A stretch of DNA of 64,000 nucleotides from Candidatus Vicinibacter proximus (GTDB lineage: Bacteria > Bacteroidota > Bacteroidia > Chitinophagales > Saprospiraceae): positions 1,055,001 through 1,119,000 of the forward strand of contig JADJOE010000001.1 in the NCBI GenBank assembly GCA_016713905.1, given 5' to 3'. Position numbers and translations under genes: made by a program. Below the pieces are notes generated by a model that searched no databases, was not told the DNA's origin, and saw only the letters and a program-made list of their open reading frames with translations. Below, piece after piece: positions 18,344-28,469 of the stretch (positions within the stretch are counted from its first letter, which is position 1; each line of letters opens with the position of its first letter).

Positions 18344-20713
18344 ATGCAACAAAAATTCGAATTGCTGAAGAAGTACTTCGGCTATACCAGCTTCAGACCT
18401 CAACAGGAAGCCATCATCCAATCTATCCTGAACGATCATGATGTTCTGGTCCTTATGCCTACAGGTGGTGGAAAATCCATCTGTTTCCAGATCCCTGCCT
18501 TGATCAAATCAGGCATCACTTTGGTAATCTCTCCCCTGATAGCACTCATGAAGGATCAGGTAGAATCCCTCAAAGCCAATGGAATTGCTGCAGAATTTAT
18601 CAACAGTAGCCTGAGTCCGCAAGAGGAGGTAGAGATTACCAATCGTTGTATGGCAAATCAAATCAAATTGCTCTATGTCTCGCCGGAAAAAGCACTTAGC
18701 GTCAGTGCAGGTTTCCTCAGTATGCTCCCTGTGTCCATGATTGCCATCGATGAAGCACATTGTATTTCTCAGTGGGGCCACGACTTTCGCCCTGAATATG
18801 CACAGTTAAAAGCTCTGAGATCCATTTTTCCAAATGTGCCTTTCATAGCATTAACTGCAACTGCCGACAAAACAACCAGGAAAGATATTGTACAACAGCT
18901 GGCACTGAAAGAACCTAAGCTTTTCGTTTCTTCATTCGATCGTCCAAATTTTCACATTACAGTAAGAAGTAATGTCAAGGAAAAAGACAAAATTGAGGAA
19001 ATCATTTCTTTCATCAAAGCGCATCCGCAAGAAAGTGGTATCATCTACTGTCTGTCCAGGAAGGGTACTGAGGCTCTTGCCGCAGTACTCGTCCAGTCAG
19101 GGATTCAGGCTGCCTATTATCATGCGGGAATGAACAGTGTGGATAGATCCCATATTCAGGAGAAGTTTATCTACGACGAAATAAAAATTATTTGCGCAAC
19201 CATTGCCTTCGGAATGGGGATTGATAAATCAAATGTAAGGTGGGTAATACATTATAACTTACCTAAAAATATAGAAGGTTACTATCAGGAAATCGGAAGG
19301 GCTGGAAGAGATGGAGCTGCTGCAAAAACCATATTGTACTATAACATCAGGGATCTGATGATGCTGAATAAATTTGCTGCAGAAAGCGGTCAATCGGAGT
19401 TGAATCTCGAGAAATTAAAACGAATGCAACAATTTGCAGAAGCAAGGGTCTGTCGTAGAAAAATATTGTTGGGTTACTTTGGAGAAAGCTATGATAAAAA
19501 CTGCAATTCTTGTGATGTTTGCATGGATCCACCCACTTATATCGACGGTACACTCATTGCACAAAAAGCAATTTCTGCATTACTGAGAACCAATGAAAAT
19601 ATTGGGATCAAAACCCTTATTGACATTCTAAGGGGATCCATGAATGCAGAAATTGTGGAACATGGATATGATAAAATAAAAACACATGGTGCAGGACGAG
19701 AATATACTTCAGAAGTATGGCAATCTTATATTCTCCAGTTGCTGCAAATAGGGGTTTTTGAAATGGCATATGATGAAGGTTTTTCCTTAAAGGTCAGCCC
19801 ATTTGGAAGGATGGCTTTAAACGGAAATCAGATCATTGAGCTCACTGCGTTTCAACCAAAAGCCTTAAGAGAAAAAATTGCGGCAGAAGCCATTGTCGAA
19901 TCAAAACAACCACAGACCATATTCGAATCCTTACGCCAACTTCGAAAAAAAATTGCCGTAGAAATGGGTCTTCCGCCTTACATCATTTTTCATGACAGCA
20001 CCTTGCAGGAAATGGTAGAAATGATGCCTACCTCGCGTCTAGAAATGATGTTAATTAATGGGATGTCGCATACCAAATATCAGAAGTATGGTTTTCGTTT
20101 TGAGCAATTGATCATCGAACTTAAAGGAAAAAACAGAGATGAGGAACAAACACAAATTGATGTAATCCTCAGCGAAGAAAGTGTGTTGAAGTACATCGAA
20201 GAATTGAAAAAATATCCTGTAAGAATATCCCATACGATCATTGGTAAAGTTTTGTTGGGTTCAGAAAGGGAGATGATTACGGAGGAGTTAAAGGATTTAA
20301 GTTTTTATGGTATCCTAAAAGGCAGGTCCAACTATAAAATGATCAGTCCTATACTCCAGCAAATTTTTAAATCAAATAAAATCACAACCGGTACAGTTGC
20401 TGAAATCAATGCACAGAATTTTTTTAGTCTCCCTTCTCAAAATGAATTATCCGATGAAGAAATTCAGGCTGTGAGAAGGCAGGTATCCGGTTTTGATTTG
20501 AGCAGACCCGATGATGAAATTGACAATGATTTTATTCTTCAGACGCGCAAGCAATATCCCCGCGCTTATGAATTTTGGAGTGCAGAGGAAAATAATTTGC
20601 TATTGGGTTTGTGTAAAAAAACAAACGATCTGGAAGTGCTTGCAGAAATATTGTTGAGAAACCCTAGTTCCATTAAAAGTCAGTTCAAGAAACTGGCAGT
20701 AGGGAGATCCTGA
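18344..20713 (+). CDS. recQ: ATP-dependent DNA helicase RecQ
   Basis: The protein has 789 residues. Walker A is MPTGGGKS (K44), Walker B is DEAH at 136-139 followed by CISQWGHDFRP, and helicase motif VI is EIGRAGRDG. The RQC zinc site is CRRKILLGYFGE...CNSCDVC. An HRDC-like region lies at about 510-590, and a further helix-turn-helix extension of ~180 residues makes it longer than E. coli RecQ (~610), as is common in Bacteroidota. It unwinds DNA 3' to 5' in recombination and fork repair. Transcription probably ends at the hairpins just downstream. Confidence 0.96.
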   Translation: MQQKFELLKKYFGYTSFRPQQEAIIQSILNDHDVLVLMPTGGGKSICFQIPALIKSGITLVISPLIALMKDQVESLKANGIAAEFINSSLSPQEEVEITNRCMANQIKLLYVSPEKALSVSAGFLSMLPVSMIAIDEAHCISQWGHDFRPEYAQLKALRSIFPNVPFIALTATADKTTRKDIVQQLALKEPKLFVSSFDRPNFHITVRSNVKEKDKIEEIISFIKAHPQESGIIYCLSRKGTEALAAVLVQSGIQAAYYHAGMNSVDRSHIQEKFIYDEIKIICATIAFGMGIDKSNVRWVIHYNLPKNIEGYYQEIGRAGRDGAAAKTILYYNIRDLMMLNKFAAESGQSELNLEKLKRMQQFAEARVCRRKILLGYFGESYDKNCNSCDVCMDPPTYIDGTLIAQKAISALLRTNENIGIKTLIDILRGSMNAEIVEHGYDKIKTHGAGREYTSEVWQSYILQLLQIGVFEMAYDEGFSLKVSPFGRMALNGNQIIELTAFQPKALREKIAAEAIVESKQPQTIFESLRQLRKKIAVEMGLPPYIIFHDSTLQEMVEMMPTSRLEMMLINGMSHTKYQKYGFRFEQLIIELKGKNRDEEQTQIDVILSEESVLKYIEELKKYPVRISHTIIGKVLLGSEREMITEELKDLSFYGILKGRSNYKMISPILQQIFKSNKITTGTVAEINAQNFFSLPSQNELSDEEIQAVRRQVSGFDLSRPDDEIDNDFILQTRKQYPRAYEFWSAEENNLLLGLCKKTNDLEVLAEILLRNPSSIKSQFKKLAVGRS

Positions 20714-20755
20714 TTTTTTCATTTAGAGTGAAATGGAAAATGAAGGCAGAATAAA

Positions 20756-20801
20756 AATGTCACCGCTACTGGTTTTTTATCTAAGTAGTTTTGGTGACAT
20801 T
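20756..20801. repeat. Long-armed inverted repeat after recQ
   Basis: AATGTCACC at 20756-20764 pairs with GGTGACATT at 20793-20801, and inside it CTACT pairs with AGTAG. It lies between the convergent recQ and peroxidase genes and may form a transcript end or a protein-binding site. A second perfect palindrome, TACCCCT-GT-AGGGGTA, follows at 20881-20896. Confidence 0.55.
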
Positions 20802-20920
20802 GGAATGTCAACCTTTTTTGTATTGATGCTATATAATTTTAACGAATGGGTAATTCAATCCCATAGGGATGAAATTTTTATACCCCTGTAGGGGTAATAA
20901 TATATATGAAACATGATTGA

Positions 20921-20953
20921 AAAGGGCAGCAACCAAATAGATCACTGCCCTTT
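20921..20953. terminator. Bidirectional hairpin terminator candidate
   Basis: AAAGGGCAG (20921-20929) and CTGCCCTTT (20945-20953) form a perfect 9-bp stem with a 15-nt loop, with A and T at the stem foot. Placement between two convergent genes fits a shared terminator. Confidence 0.55.
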
Positions 20954-21045
20954 ATCAAATGTTATCGATATAAAATAAATGTAGGCTGTTATGTTATACT
21001 TCGAATTGTATTTGAAAAATTCATATTTTAAATCGTCTACAAAAA

Positions 21046-22383
21046 TCAATTACAACCCATGTCCTGTTTAGATTGAGGGTCACTGTTCGGAAAACAATTT
21101 CCCGACAATACCTGAACCGGTTTATACCTTATCAAATTAGGGTCAAACAATCCGTTTTCCAAAAACTCTGTCAATTTATCTATTTCAGTTTCTGTCAAAC
21201 CAAGAGGCTTGAATTGCCTGTCAATATTGCTTTTAGGAACATCCGGATTTTCGGGTATGGCTAAGTTGAAATACTCCACAACTTCGCGAAGACTGTGTTT
21301 GCTGGCACCATGAAAATAAAATCCTATATCTTTTAAGTTATAGAGTTGTGGTACTTTGAATTTATACAAATCATAATCGTTAAGAGAGAAACCACCTCTG
21401 CCCTTACTTCTACCATCAGTTGTTTTAAATACTTCGTAGCCATTCTGGTCCAGATTTTTCACCCCAACTCCGGCAAATCTCTGACCATTCAGGGAAGGGC
21501 TGTTGTGACAATTTACACATTTAGCTTTCCCAAAAAATAATATAGCCCCTTCTTTTTGTTCGTCGGTCATTGCCTGGTGATCTCCCTTGATCCATTTTTG
21601 AAAAGGTGCTTCATTGGTGAGGACCGTTCTGAAATAAGCTGCAATGGCATTTGCTGCATTTTGGACAGTGTAGCGGTCTTTCTCAGGGACATCAGCAAAC
21701 GCGTTATCGAACAAAGGCGTATAACCCAGTTTGTCCATCAATTCTTTATTGATGACTTGTCGATGAACAAATAAAGCTCTCGGAATTACTGCTTCTAATC
21801 CTTCCCTTTGTTCTCTATTAATGGTAGTAAGAGAATCTGCAATGCCCCAGGCGTTTTCTGTACCTACGTTCATTCCAAACGAACCAAATGCACCGTTCCA
21901 TAGTGCATTTCTGACATAGGCAAGATTAATAGTTGGCAAGGGTCTGGCTCCCTGGGCATCCACTTCAGTACCATCGTAAGAAGGGTTTTTCAATCTTCCT
22001 TCCCCGGTATTTCCGAATCCTAACCCACCATCGGCAATTCCTTGAAACCTTCCGGCGGTAAAGTTTTTTTCAGGTACGTGGCAAGTGCTGCAGGAGTAAG
22101 TTGCCATGGAAACTGATTTTTTCGCAGCCATTCCCAGTCCTGTTTCAAAAAACAACAATTTTCCCAATCCCACCTTGGCGGAGGTAACCGGATTTTTAAC
22201 GTCCTGGTTGGGTAATGATTTATAATCTTTGCTGTTGGGCATTGCATACCAATCTGCCTTCCCGTTGAGGCTGTTTTGATTGAGCAAATTTGTCAGCTCT
22301 GCATCCTGCTCTGAAATGGTTGTCTCCTTTTTGCAGGAAACAAATGTGTACATCAAAATAACTAATACAAGTAAATTCTTCAT
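21046..22383 (-). CDS. Di-haem cytochrome c peroxidase lipoprotein
   Basis: The 445-residue protein starts at the ATG giving MKNLLVLVILMYTFVSCKK. This is a lipoprotein signal with Cys17; a longer reading from a TTG is unlikely. Two haem c motifs, CSTCH (98-102) and CVNCH (about 288), and the CCP/MauG layout (ELGKLLFFE-like GLGKLLFFETG, ARPLPTINLAYVRNALWNG) mark a bacterial di-haem peroxidase. It would reduce H2O2 in the periplasm using electrons from cytochromes. A perfect CRP-type palindrome lies 58-79 nt before the ATG, next to the Crp-family gene upstream on the same strand. Confidence 0.92.
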   Translation of the reverse strand: MKNLLVLVILMYTFVSCKKETTISEQDAELTNLLNQNSLNGKADWYAMPNSKDYKSLPNQDVKNPVTSAKVGLGKLLFFETGLGMAAKKSVSMATYSCSTCHVPEKNFTAGRFQGIADGGLGFGNTGEGRLKNPSYDGTEVDAQGARPLPTINLAYVRNALWNGAFGSFGMNVGTENAWGIADSLTTINREQREGLEAVIPRALFVHRQVINKELMDKLGYTPLFDNAFADVPEKDRYTVQNAANAIAAYFRTVLTNEAPFQKWIKGDHQAMTDEQKEGAILFFGKAKCVNCHNSPSLNGQRFAGVGVKNLDQNGYEVFKTTDGRSKGRGGFSLNDYDLYKFKVPQLYNLKDIGFYFHGASKHSLREVVEYFNLAIPENPDVPKSNIDRQFKPLGLTETEIDKLTEFLENGLFDPNLIRYKPVQVLSGNCFPNSDPQSKQDMGCN

Positions 22384-22440
22384 AAATGGGATATAAAGTT
22401 TAACCAATAAGCGTCAAAATTGAAAGGAATGTTCGGCCGC

Positions 22441-22462
22441 TTTTGTGACGGATGTCACAAAA
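22441..22462. promoter_or_regulatory. CRP/FNR-family operator before the peroxidase gene
   Basis: TTTTGTGAC, four bases GGAT, then GTCACAAAA: a perfect 9-bp inverted repeat containing TGTGA-N6-TCACA, the E. coli CRP consensus. It is 58 nt upstream of the peroxidase ATG and 45 nt past the end of the Crp-family gene, the likely regulator. Confidence 0.75.
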
Positions 22463-22507
22463 CTGAAAATAATTCAAAAAAAATTAAAATACCTAGTTAA
22501 ATCGGAA

Positions 22508-23206
22508 CTATTGCATGAACTTTGACAATCTGGTTTCATCCAGAATTCTAATTTTCTTACCTGCAATTTTAATGATGCCCTCGTCTTGTAGTTTATAAAG
22601 TTGACGGGTAGCCGTCTCTCTGGTAGTTCCTGCAAGATTTGCGAGCTCTTCTCTTTTAATGCTGATATTTAGGGTGGATTGGTCCCGTTCATAACCATAA
22701 TTTTGAACCAAAAAGTGCAAGGCAACGCCTACTTTATCATGAGCCGTTTGTTGAGCAGTGACGGTAATTTTTCGCTCCGCCTCTTTCAATTCCTCAGCCA
22801 GCAGATGTGCAATTTTCATGACCAGTTGCCCTTTTTGTTCTGCCAGATTTATGAAGGGCAGCTTCGGAATAAAACAAACCATAGAATCTTCCAGCGCAGA
22901 CGCAGTGCAGGAATAGGAATCATTGCTGATCAATGCACGATGTCCCATCACATCACCTTCACTCACCATATGGACAATTTGTTCTTTTCCATCATGCCCT
23001 ATTTGGGATATTTTTATTTTTCCGGAAATCAAGCAAAACAAGCCTTTTGGAAAGGCACCTTCTTTAAACAACTGCTCACCTTTTTTAAATAAGCGACATG
23101 TTTTTATTTGATCCAACGCATGAAGATCTTCAGTATTCAATTCATTAAAAATTGAATTTGTTCTGACCTTGCATTTGCAGCACATGATATTTTCTAACTC
23201 TATCAC
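22508..23206 (-). CDS. Crp/Fnr family transcription regulator
   Basis: The protein has 232 residues from a GTG start. The N-terminal cyclic-nucleotide-binding beta-barrel spans about 25-135 and the helix-turn-helix about 180-205. The recognition helix reads R196-E197-T198-A199-T200-R201, matching CRP's RETVGR, where Arg, Glu and Arg contact TGTGA. The N-terminus has C9, C10 and C12 with C37 nearby, reminiscent of FNR-like cluster ligands, although a CxxC-type N-terminus is common in this Bacteroidota branch. The cAMP-contact residues are not clearly kept. It probably responds to redox or oxygen and controls the downstream peroxidase. Confidence 0.9.
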   Translation of the reverse strand: MIELENIMCCKCKVRTNSIFNELNTEDLHALDQIKTCRLFKKGEQLFKEGAFPKGLFCLISGKIKISQIGHDGKEQIVHMVSEGDVMGHRALISNDSYSCTASALEDSMVCFIPKLPFINLAEQKGQLVMKIAHLLAEELKEAERKITVTAQQTAHDKVGVALHFLVQNYGYERDQSTLNISIKREELANLAGTTRETATRQLYKLQDEGIIKIAGKKIRILDETRLSKFMQ

Positions 23207-23276
23207 TTTAATTTAAATTTGCCGGATCAAGGAATTGAATTTTTAATTTTCATCTTAAACTTACACATCTCATATT

Positions 23277-26200
23277 TTATCTCATCAAGGTAAAATCACC
23301 TGTTAGCAATTGTGTTTGACCATTCTTCCACTCTACTTCCAACACATATAAAAAAACAGCAGGATTAAGTACTTCGCTTTTAAATTTTCCATCCCATCCT
23401 TCTGATGGAACATTGGGTTCGAAGTTATTTTTTCTAAAAACAAGTTCACCCCATCGGTCGTAAATGGAAAGAGATTTGATTGTTCGGTAACTGTCTTCCG
23501 AAACAATCGGAAATAAGTAATCATTGATACCATCTCCATTAGGACTGAATGCATTTGGCACCCAAACACCTCGTTTAATGATCTGAATTAAAATGCTGGC
23601 ACTGGCTGTACATCCTTGTTTGTTGGCGTAAGTGATGGTAAAGCTGGTTTCTGTATTGAGTCCTTTAAGATTAGGTTCCGGACAATCTGAACAGCTCAGG
23701 AATTCAGCAGGAGTCCATAGGATCCAGGCAATGGAATCTGTTGGAATTGAAAAGACAGGTTTTAGTGTAAATGGATCGCCCGCATTTATTTTTACAGAGC
23801 TTGGTAAATTGACGCCGGTAGCAGAGGGCGTAAGGATTTGAAAATCTTTGGAGACAATGCATCCATTGGCATCGGTAACTTCCAGTCTGTGTACACCCGG
23901 GGCAAGTCCGGTAAGGTAAAGTTGGTTGATCATTTTTCCATCAAGGAAATAAGTAAATGGTCCTGTTCCTCCAACGATGCTCAGAATGTTTACAGAAGCC
24001 TCGTCACCTGTACATTTTGGTTGTTGCAGATCAAAATTAATATCGACAGGGAGATTGGTGTTTTCTAAGATGGTGACGCTGTCCAGACTTTCACAACCAT
24101 TTGTGGGATTCGTGATGCGCAGGTAATAAGTACCGGCTTTATTTCCTTGCGCATTTAAATCATTTGGATTGCTGACAAGATTGCCATTTGAAGTAGTCCA
24201 CAATACATTGAAATTTGATCCGGAATTTTGAACAGTGGCCGTGACTGGAATGATGCGTCTCGAACAATTCAACTCTTGTGGTTGCAGGATTCGGATGATT
24301 GGTTTTACTTTATTTTCTACTACGGTCACGCTTGTTTCTTCCGTGCATTTGTTTTTTTCATCTGTGACGGTTAATCTGTATTGGCCTGTGCGATCCACCC
24401 TTACAAAACTGGAATCAACACCACTGATGATGTTGCCATTCACTGTTGACCATTTGTAGGTTAATTGGGGAGTTTGTCCGTTAGCATTGGATTGAAGTAT
24501 TACGAAACTCCTAAGGCAATTTATGGTGTCAGGAAGAGGAAGAATAATTGTTGGTTTTGACAAATCCGGAACAATGGTCAACTGATCAAAAGCGACACAT
24601 CCGTTTTTTATATTTTCTACCCGAAGAGAGTAATCACCCGGTGCGTCCGCCCGAATGGTTTGTGCATTTGAATTACCGTTGATAATACCTCCATTGGTCG
24701 TCCACTGAAATGAATATTGAGATGAATTTCCCGTAGCAACTCCTGACAAATTAAGAGAAGTGGTGGCACAATTCCAGACTGCATCGTTACCGGCATTTGC
24801 AATTGGGGATAGGGTGTCTACAGATACCTCAACGATAGCCTGCGAACTGCATCCATTGGTTGCATCGGTAACTATCAGCACGTATTGTCCAGGAATTCGA
24901 ACGGTTGGATTCAACGTCGACGGATTTGTGATGTTTCCACCCGAAGGACCGGTCCACAGTACGTTCAATGGATTTCCGGAGGATGAATTTGCAGAAGCTG
25001 ATAAGTTGATGCTTGTTTTTTTACAAGTCAGAGTATCTGCTGCTCCGATGGCAATGACGGGTTTGTTAAGGTCAGGATTCAAACGAATGCTGGCCGAATC
25101 ACTGCATCCATTGTCAACATTAAAGATGGTAAGCTTGTAGATGCCGGGGGCAGAAGCATTAATTTTCGGGCTTCCATTTCCGGACTGTATATTGCCATCA
25201 GGAGTAGTCCAATTAAATCTGAGGTTGCTACCGGTACTACTCGAAGATGCATCAATACTGATGATGCTGTCCTTGCAACTAAACAGTAGATCAGGACCTA
25301 AAACAACTTGAGGTTTGATTTTATTTTCATCCACGAAGACGGAATCAATGTTTTCACATCCGTTCATTGGATTGGAAACTTTTACAAAATACCAACCCTT
25401 TTGATCAACAACCGGAGAAGGTGTATTTCCACCTGATAAAATATTTCCGGTTGGGGTAGACCACAAAAATATTACGGAATCTTTTGGATCAAAATTTGCC
25501 TGGAGTTTGATGGTAGTTTGATTGCAGTTTAGCAAACTGTCTTTTCCTGCATCCACAAAAGGTAAGATTCTGGTATCGATGATTTGAAGACTGTCCAGAA
25601 TCTCGCATCCATTTCTATCATTCACCAACCGAAGTTTTACTTTTGCTTTGGAAGAAATAGTTTTATTATTCAAATCATTTTCCACCGGAAGTTTGGTGTT
25701 GTCAATTTCCCAATAGTAATAATAGAATCCGGGTAAGTTGGGATTCATGTTAGTGACTATGGCAAAATCTTTTTTACAATCTATGCTCAGGTCCGGACCT
25801 AACTCCAGCATTGGTGGAAACGTGTCTGTCTCAACCAGTTTTGTGGCGCTGTCCATGCAAAAATTGACGGTATCTATAATTACCAGTTTGTATAAACCAT
25901 TTTGACTGGAAGTAATTGAATTTTTATTGCTGATCGTGTTTTGATCCGGAGTGATCCAGGTCAATAACGTACGTAAAGAATCTCTCAAGCCGGATATTAA
26001 ATTAACTTGTGTCTTACGACAATCCAACAGGCTGTCACCAAAAATTTTTGCAACCGGTCTGAGGGTATCTGCTGTAATGTCTACATCCATGATAAGAGTA
26101 CATCCTGAATTGTTGTCCGTAACAGTTACCACATATTTTTTTATTTCCTTCACAAAGACAGACTCGGTATTTTGTCCTTGGATGATTGAGGAGTCAGGAG

Positions 26201-27365
26201 ACCATTTATAGGAATAATCACCACTGCCAGAGGCCATGTCTACATCAATGGAAATACTGTCACCGCGGCAATTGATTTTACCATTGGCGACCACGGATCC
26301 CACCAAGATATCCGGCGCAATAAATTCGATGGATGCTTCTTGTTCACAAGTTGTATTGCCATTGGTATAAATTACTTTCACGGTATAAATTCCGGATCCG
26401 CGAGCTTTGGCAGTCAATCCATTTTGGGATAGAATTCTGCCTACATCAGTAGACCATTCATAACGAATATTCGGTCCGGTGGATGAACCAAGTGCGGTGA
26501 GATCAAAAGGCTCGGAAGAACATTTTGGTTTTTTAAGGATGTCTATTTTGGCTTTGAGGTCAATGATTTCGACCACCACCTCATCCATGTCGGTACACTT
26601 TTCGAAAAGTGCGACATCATCAATTGCAAAATCATTTCCTCCCCGAATTCCGGATCCTTCATTCATACATATTTGGGTAGATCCTGAGGTCGCAGTAAAA
26701 CAATATTCAAACCGCTCCCAATTGCATAAACTGGCTGCCTGAACACCGCCAACGGACATTCCATTGATTTTAATGTTCAATTGCCCCGGATTGCTTGACA
26801 CCACAGAGGTATGCCAGAATTCAAACAAGTACATTCTTCCGGCGACCGTGGGGATGGTTTGACACCAGAAATTCGTTCCGGCCGAAGGGTGCCCATTCAG
26901 CAACAACATGTTTCCTCCGCCAGATGTATGGTCACCACAGGGTGCGAAGCCTCCGTTCCATGAAGAAGGGTTATTGGTTACAAAATATTCTCCTTCGGTA
27001 GTGTTCGTAAAATTATAGGTATAGTTGGATGAAAAGCCTGTATTGCCGGCTTCAAAATCTCCGTTGGTGATCAGGTTGGTAGTGGATACTCCTTCTGCAG
27101 AAAGTTTAAAGGTGTATTTACCCGGCACGCGTGTAGTTACGAGGGGATCCAGTACATTGGGGCTGCTTAGGTTGGTGGAAGGCGACCACATAAACTTGGT
27201 GTAGTTACCCTGAATGGAGCCTTGAAGCTGAATGATCTGGGAAGGATCACAAATGACCATATCAGGTCCTGCATCAGCGTCTAAACCTGCACATTGTGCT
27301 TTGATTTCAGTGAGCGGGAATATTATCAATAAAAACGAAAGGAAAATTAAAAATCGGTAATTCAT
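23277..27365 (-). CDS. Giant surface protein with T9SS type B domain
   Basis: The protein has 1362 residues. A signal peptide (1-23) is followed by a lectin-like/carbohydrate-binding domain (about 110-270) and about ten PKD/Ig-like repeats of ~85 residues, each with a 'LGPDLLFSCKD...W.T..G.I..G' pattern. The C-terminal ~95 residues (from about 1268, WVPNAFSPNGDGINDYLFP) are the gliding-motility-associated C-terminal domain, i.e. a T9SS type B sorting signal. Type B proteins are held on the surface by SprF/PorP-like partners. An adhesin role is probable. No SprF-like gene is adjacent, so its partner must lie elsewhere. Confidence 0.92.
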   Translation of the reverse strand: MNYRFLIFLSFLLIIFPLTEIKAQCAGLDADAGPDMVICDPSQIIQLQGSIQGNYTKFMWSPSTNLSSPNVLDPLVTTRVPGKYTFKLSAEGVSTTNLITNGDFEAGNTGFSSNYTYNFTNTTEGEYFVTNNPSSWNGGFAPCGDHTSGGGNMLLLNGHPSAGTNFWCQTIPTVAGRMYLFEFWHTSVVSSNPGQLNIKINGMSVGGVQAASLCNWERFEYCFTATSGSTQICMNEGSGIRGGNDFAIDDVALFEKCTDMDEVVVEIIDLKAKIDILKKPKCSSEPFDLTALGSSTGPNIRYEWSTDVGRILSQNGLTAKARGSGIYTVKVIYTNGNTTCEQEASIEFIAPDILVGSVVANGKINCRGDSISIDVDMASGSGDYSYKWSPDSSIIQGQNTESVFVKEIKKYVVTVTDNNSGCTLIMDVDITADTLRPVAKIFGDSLLDCRKTQVNLISGLRDSLRTLLTWITPDQNTISNKNSITSSQNGLYKLVIIDTVNFCMDSATKLVETDTFPPMLELGPDLSIDCKKDFAIVTNMNPNLPGFYYYYWEIDNTKLPVENDLNNKTISSKAKVKLRLVNDRNGCEILDSLQIIDTRILPFVDAGKDSLLNCNQTTIKLQANFDPKDSVIFLWSTPTGNILSGGNTPSPVVDQKGWYFVKVSNPMNGCENIDSVFVDENKIKPQVVLGPDLLFSCKDSIISIDASSSSTGSNLRFNWTTPDGNIQSGNGSPKINASAPGIYKLTIFNVDNGCSDSASIRLNPDLNKPVIAIGAADTLTCKKTSINLSASANSSSGNPLNVLWTGPSGGNITNPSTLNPTVRIPGQYVLIVTDATNGCSSQAIVEVSVDTLSPIANAGNDAVWNCATTSLNLSGVATGNSSQYSFQWTTNGGIINGNSNAQTIRADAPGDYSLRVENIKNGCVAFDQLTIVPDLSKPTIILPLPDTINCLRSFVILQSNANGQTPQLTYKWSTVNGNIISGVDSSFVRVDRTGQYRLTVTDEKNKCTEETSVTVVENKVKPIIRILQPQELNCSRRIIPVTATVQNSGSNFNVLWTTSNGNLVSNPNDLNAQGNKAGTYYLRITNPTNGCESLDSVTILENTNLPVDINFDLQQPKCTGDEASVNILSIVGGTGPFTYFLDGKMINQLYLTGLAPGVHRLEVTDANGCIVSKDFQILTPSATGVNLPSSVKINAGDPFTLKPVFSIPTDSIAWILWTPAEFLSCSDCPEPNLKGLNTETSFTITYANKQGCTASASILIQIIKRGVWVPNAFSPNGDGINDYLFPIVSEDSYRTIKSLSIYDRWGELVFRKNNFEPNVPSEGWDGKFKSEVLNPAVFLYVLEVEWKNGQTQLLTGDFTLMR

Positions 27366-27719
27366 AAATTTTTGGCAAGATCAGTTATTCATTTATACAT
27401 CCTGGAATGCCGGCCCTAAAAGTAAGCATATTCTTTTATCCTGTGTATCCGGATATCCAAATTTCATTCCATTTCATAGATCGGATAATACATTTGGGTA
27501 CTTTTCTACATGCGAACTTTGCTCATCAGAAATATAGACTTCGCCCTGGGCCAGATGATAGTTTATGATCAAGTATTTAAGTATTGTAATTCATTTATCC
27601 AATGTGTTTAATTTGGAAACTTAGATGTATTTTTGACCGATTCCGTTTTAAAAGCTTAGTACTTTATTTGCAATAAGTCAGAACAGGGAGGAAATCATTT
27701 ACCATAATAGAGGAACAAT
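27366..27719. other. Divergent intergenic region
   Basis: It contains the promoters of the type B adhesin (minus) and the CPBP protease (plus). I see no gene, repeat or RNA. Confidence 0.4.
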
Positions 27720-28283
27720 ATGAATACAGAAATTACAAAAGCGATCCTAAAAATATTGCCATTCATTCTTATCATTTTGGTAATCCATTTCCGGATTCGA
27801 CAAGGCAAAATAAATCCTCAGGATCTTTCATTAGCAAAACCAAAATCCTTGGGAATTTTTCTTAGCTGGATTATTGGATTTCTCTTTTTTATTTTAGGTA
27901 TTGAGTTTATTTTGAATCAGGCAGGATTATTGGAATTAACGCCCTGGAATCATGATGTACCCACCACCATTCTAAGAATACTGGGTGCAGTGATTCTTGC
28001 ACCTGTCGCAGAAGAACTAATCTTTAGAGGAATATTGTTGCATGTATTGGAGAAACGAAATTTAAACAGACATTTAGCCATTGCCATTCAGGCATTGCTA
28101 TTTGTTGCACTGCATAATTTTGCATACCAAAACACCTTAAGTTCAAATCTGGGAATCGTGCAGAGTTTTGTAGATGCGTGTCTTTACGCTTATGCGAAAT
28201 ATAGCAGCAAATCCATCTACACATCCATCGCCATGCATTCCACAGGAAATATAATTGCCACATTAGAGCGTTTTTTAATCTAA
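27720..28283 (+). CDS. CPBP family intramembrane metalloprotease
   Basis: The protein has 187 residues and about 5-6 membrane segments. The CAAX-protease/bacteriocin-processing motifs are present: EELIFR (E98, E99, R103), H132 in ALHNF, and H173 with N177 in HSTGN. These form the intramembrane catalytic site. It is short for the family, lacking extra N-terminal helices. The role may be protein maturation or self-immunity to peptides; there is no peptide gene beside it. Confidence 0.9.
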   Translation: MNTEITKAILKILPFILIILVIHFRIRQGKINPQDLSLAKPKSLGIFLSWIIGFLFFILGIEFILNQAGLLELTPWNHDVPTTILRILGAVILAPVAEELIFRGILLHVLEKRNLNRHLAIAIQALLFVALHNFAYQNTLSSNLGIVQSFVDACLYAYAKYSSKSIYTSIAMHSTGNIIATLERFLI

Positions 28284-28469
28284 ACAAGTTTACAACTGGT
28301 TATTTCTTAATGCAATTACTGCATAAGTCGGCACAGACTCAAAGCAAAAAAAAAAATTTAGTTGTTCATTAGTAAATATTCTCATGTAAGCTATAAAAAT
28401 AAACACTTACAATTCAATTACAATAAAAATAATGCCTAAAAATATTTTTAAAATCAAAAATATTTTTTC

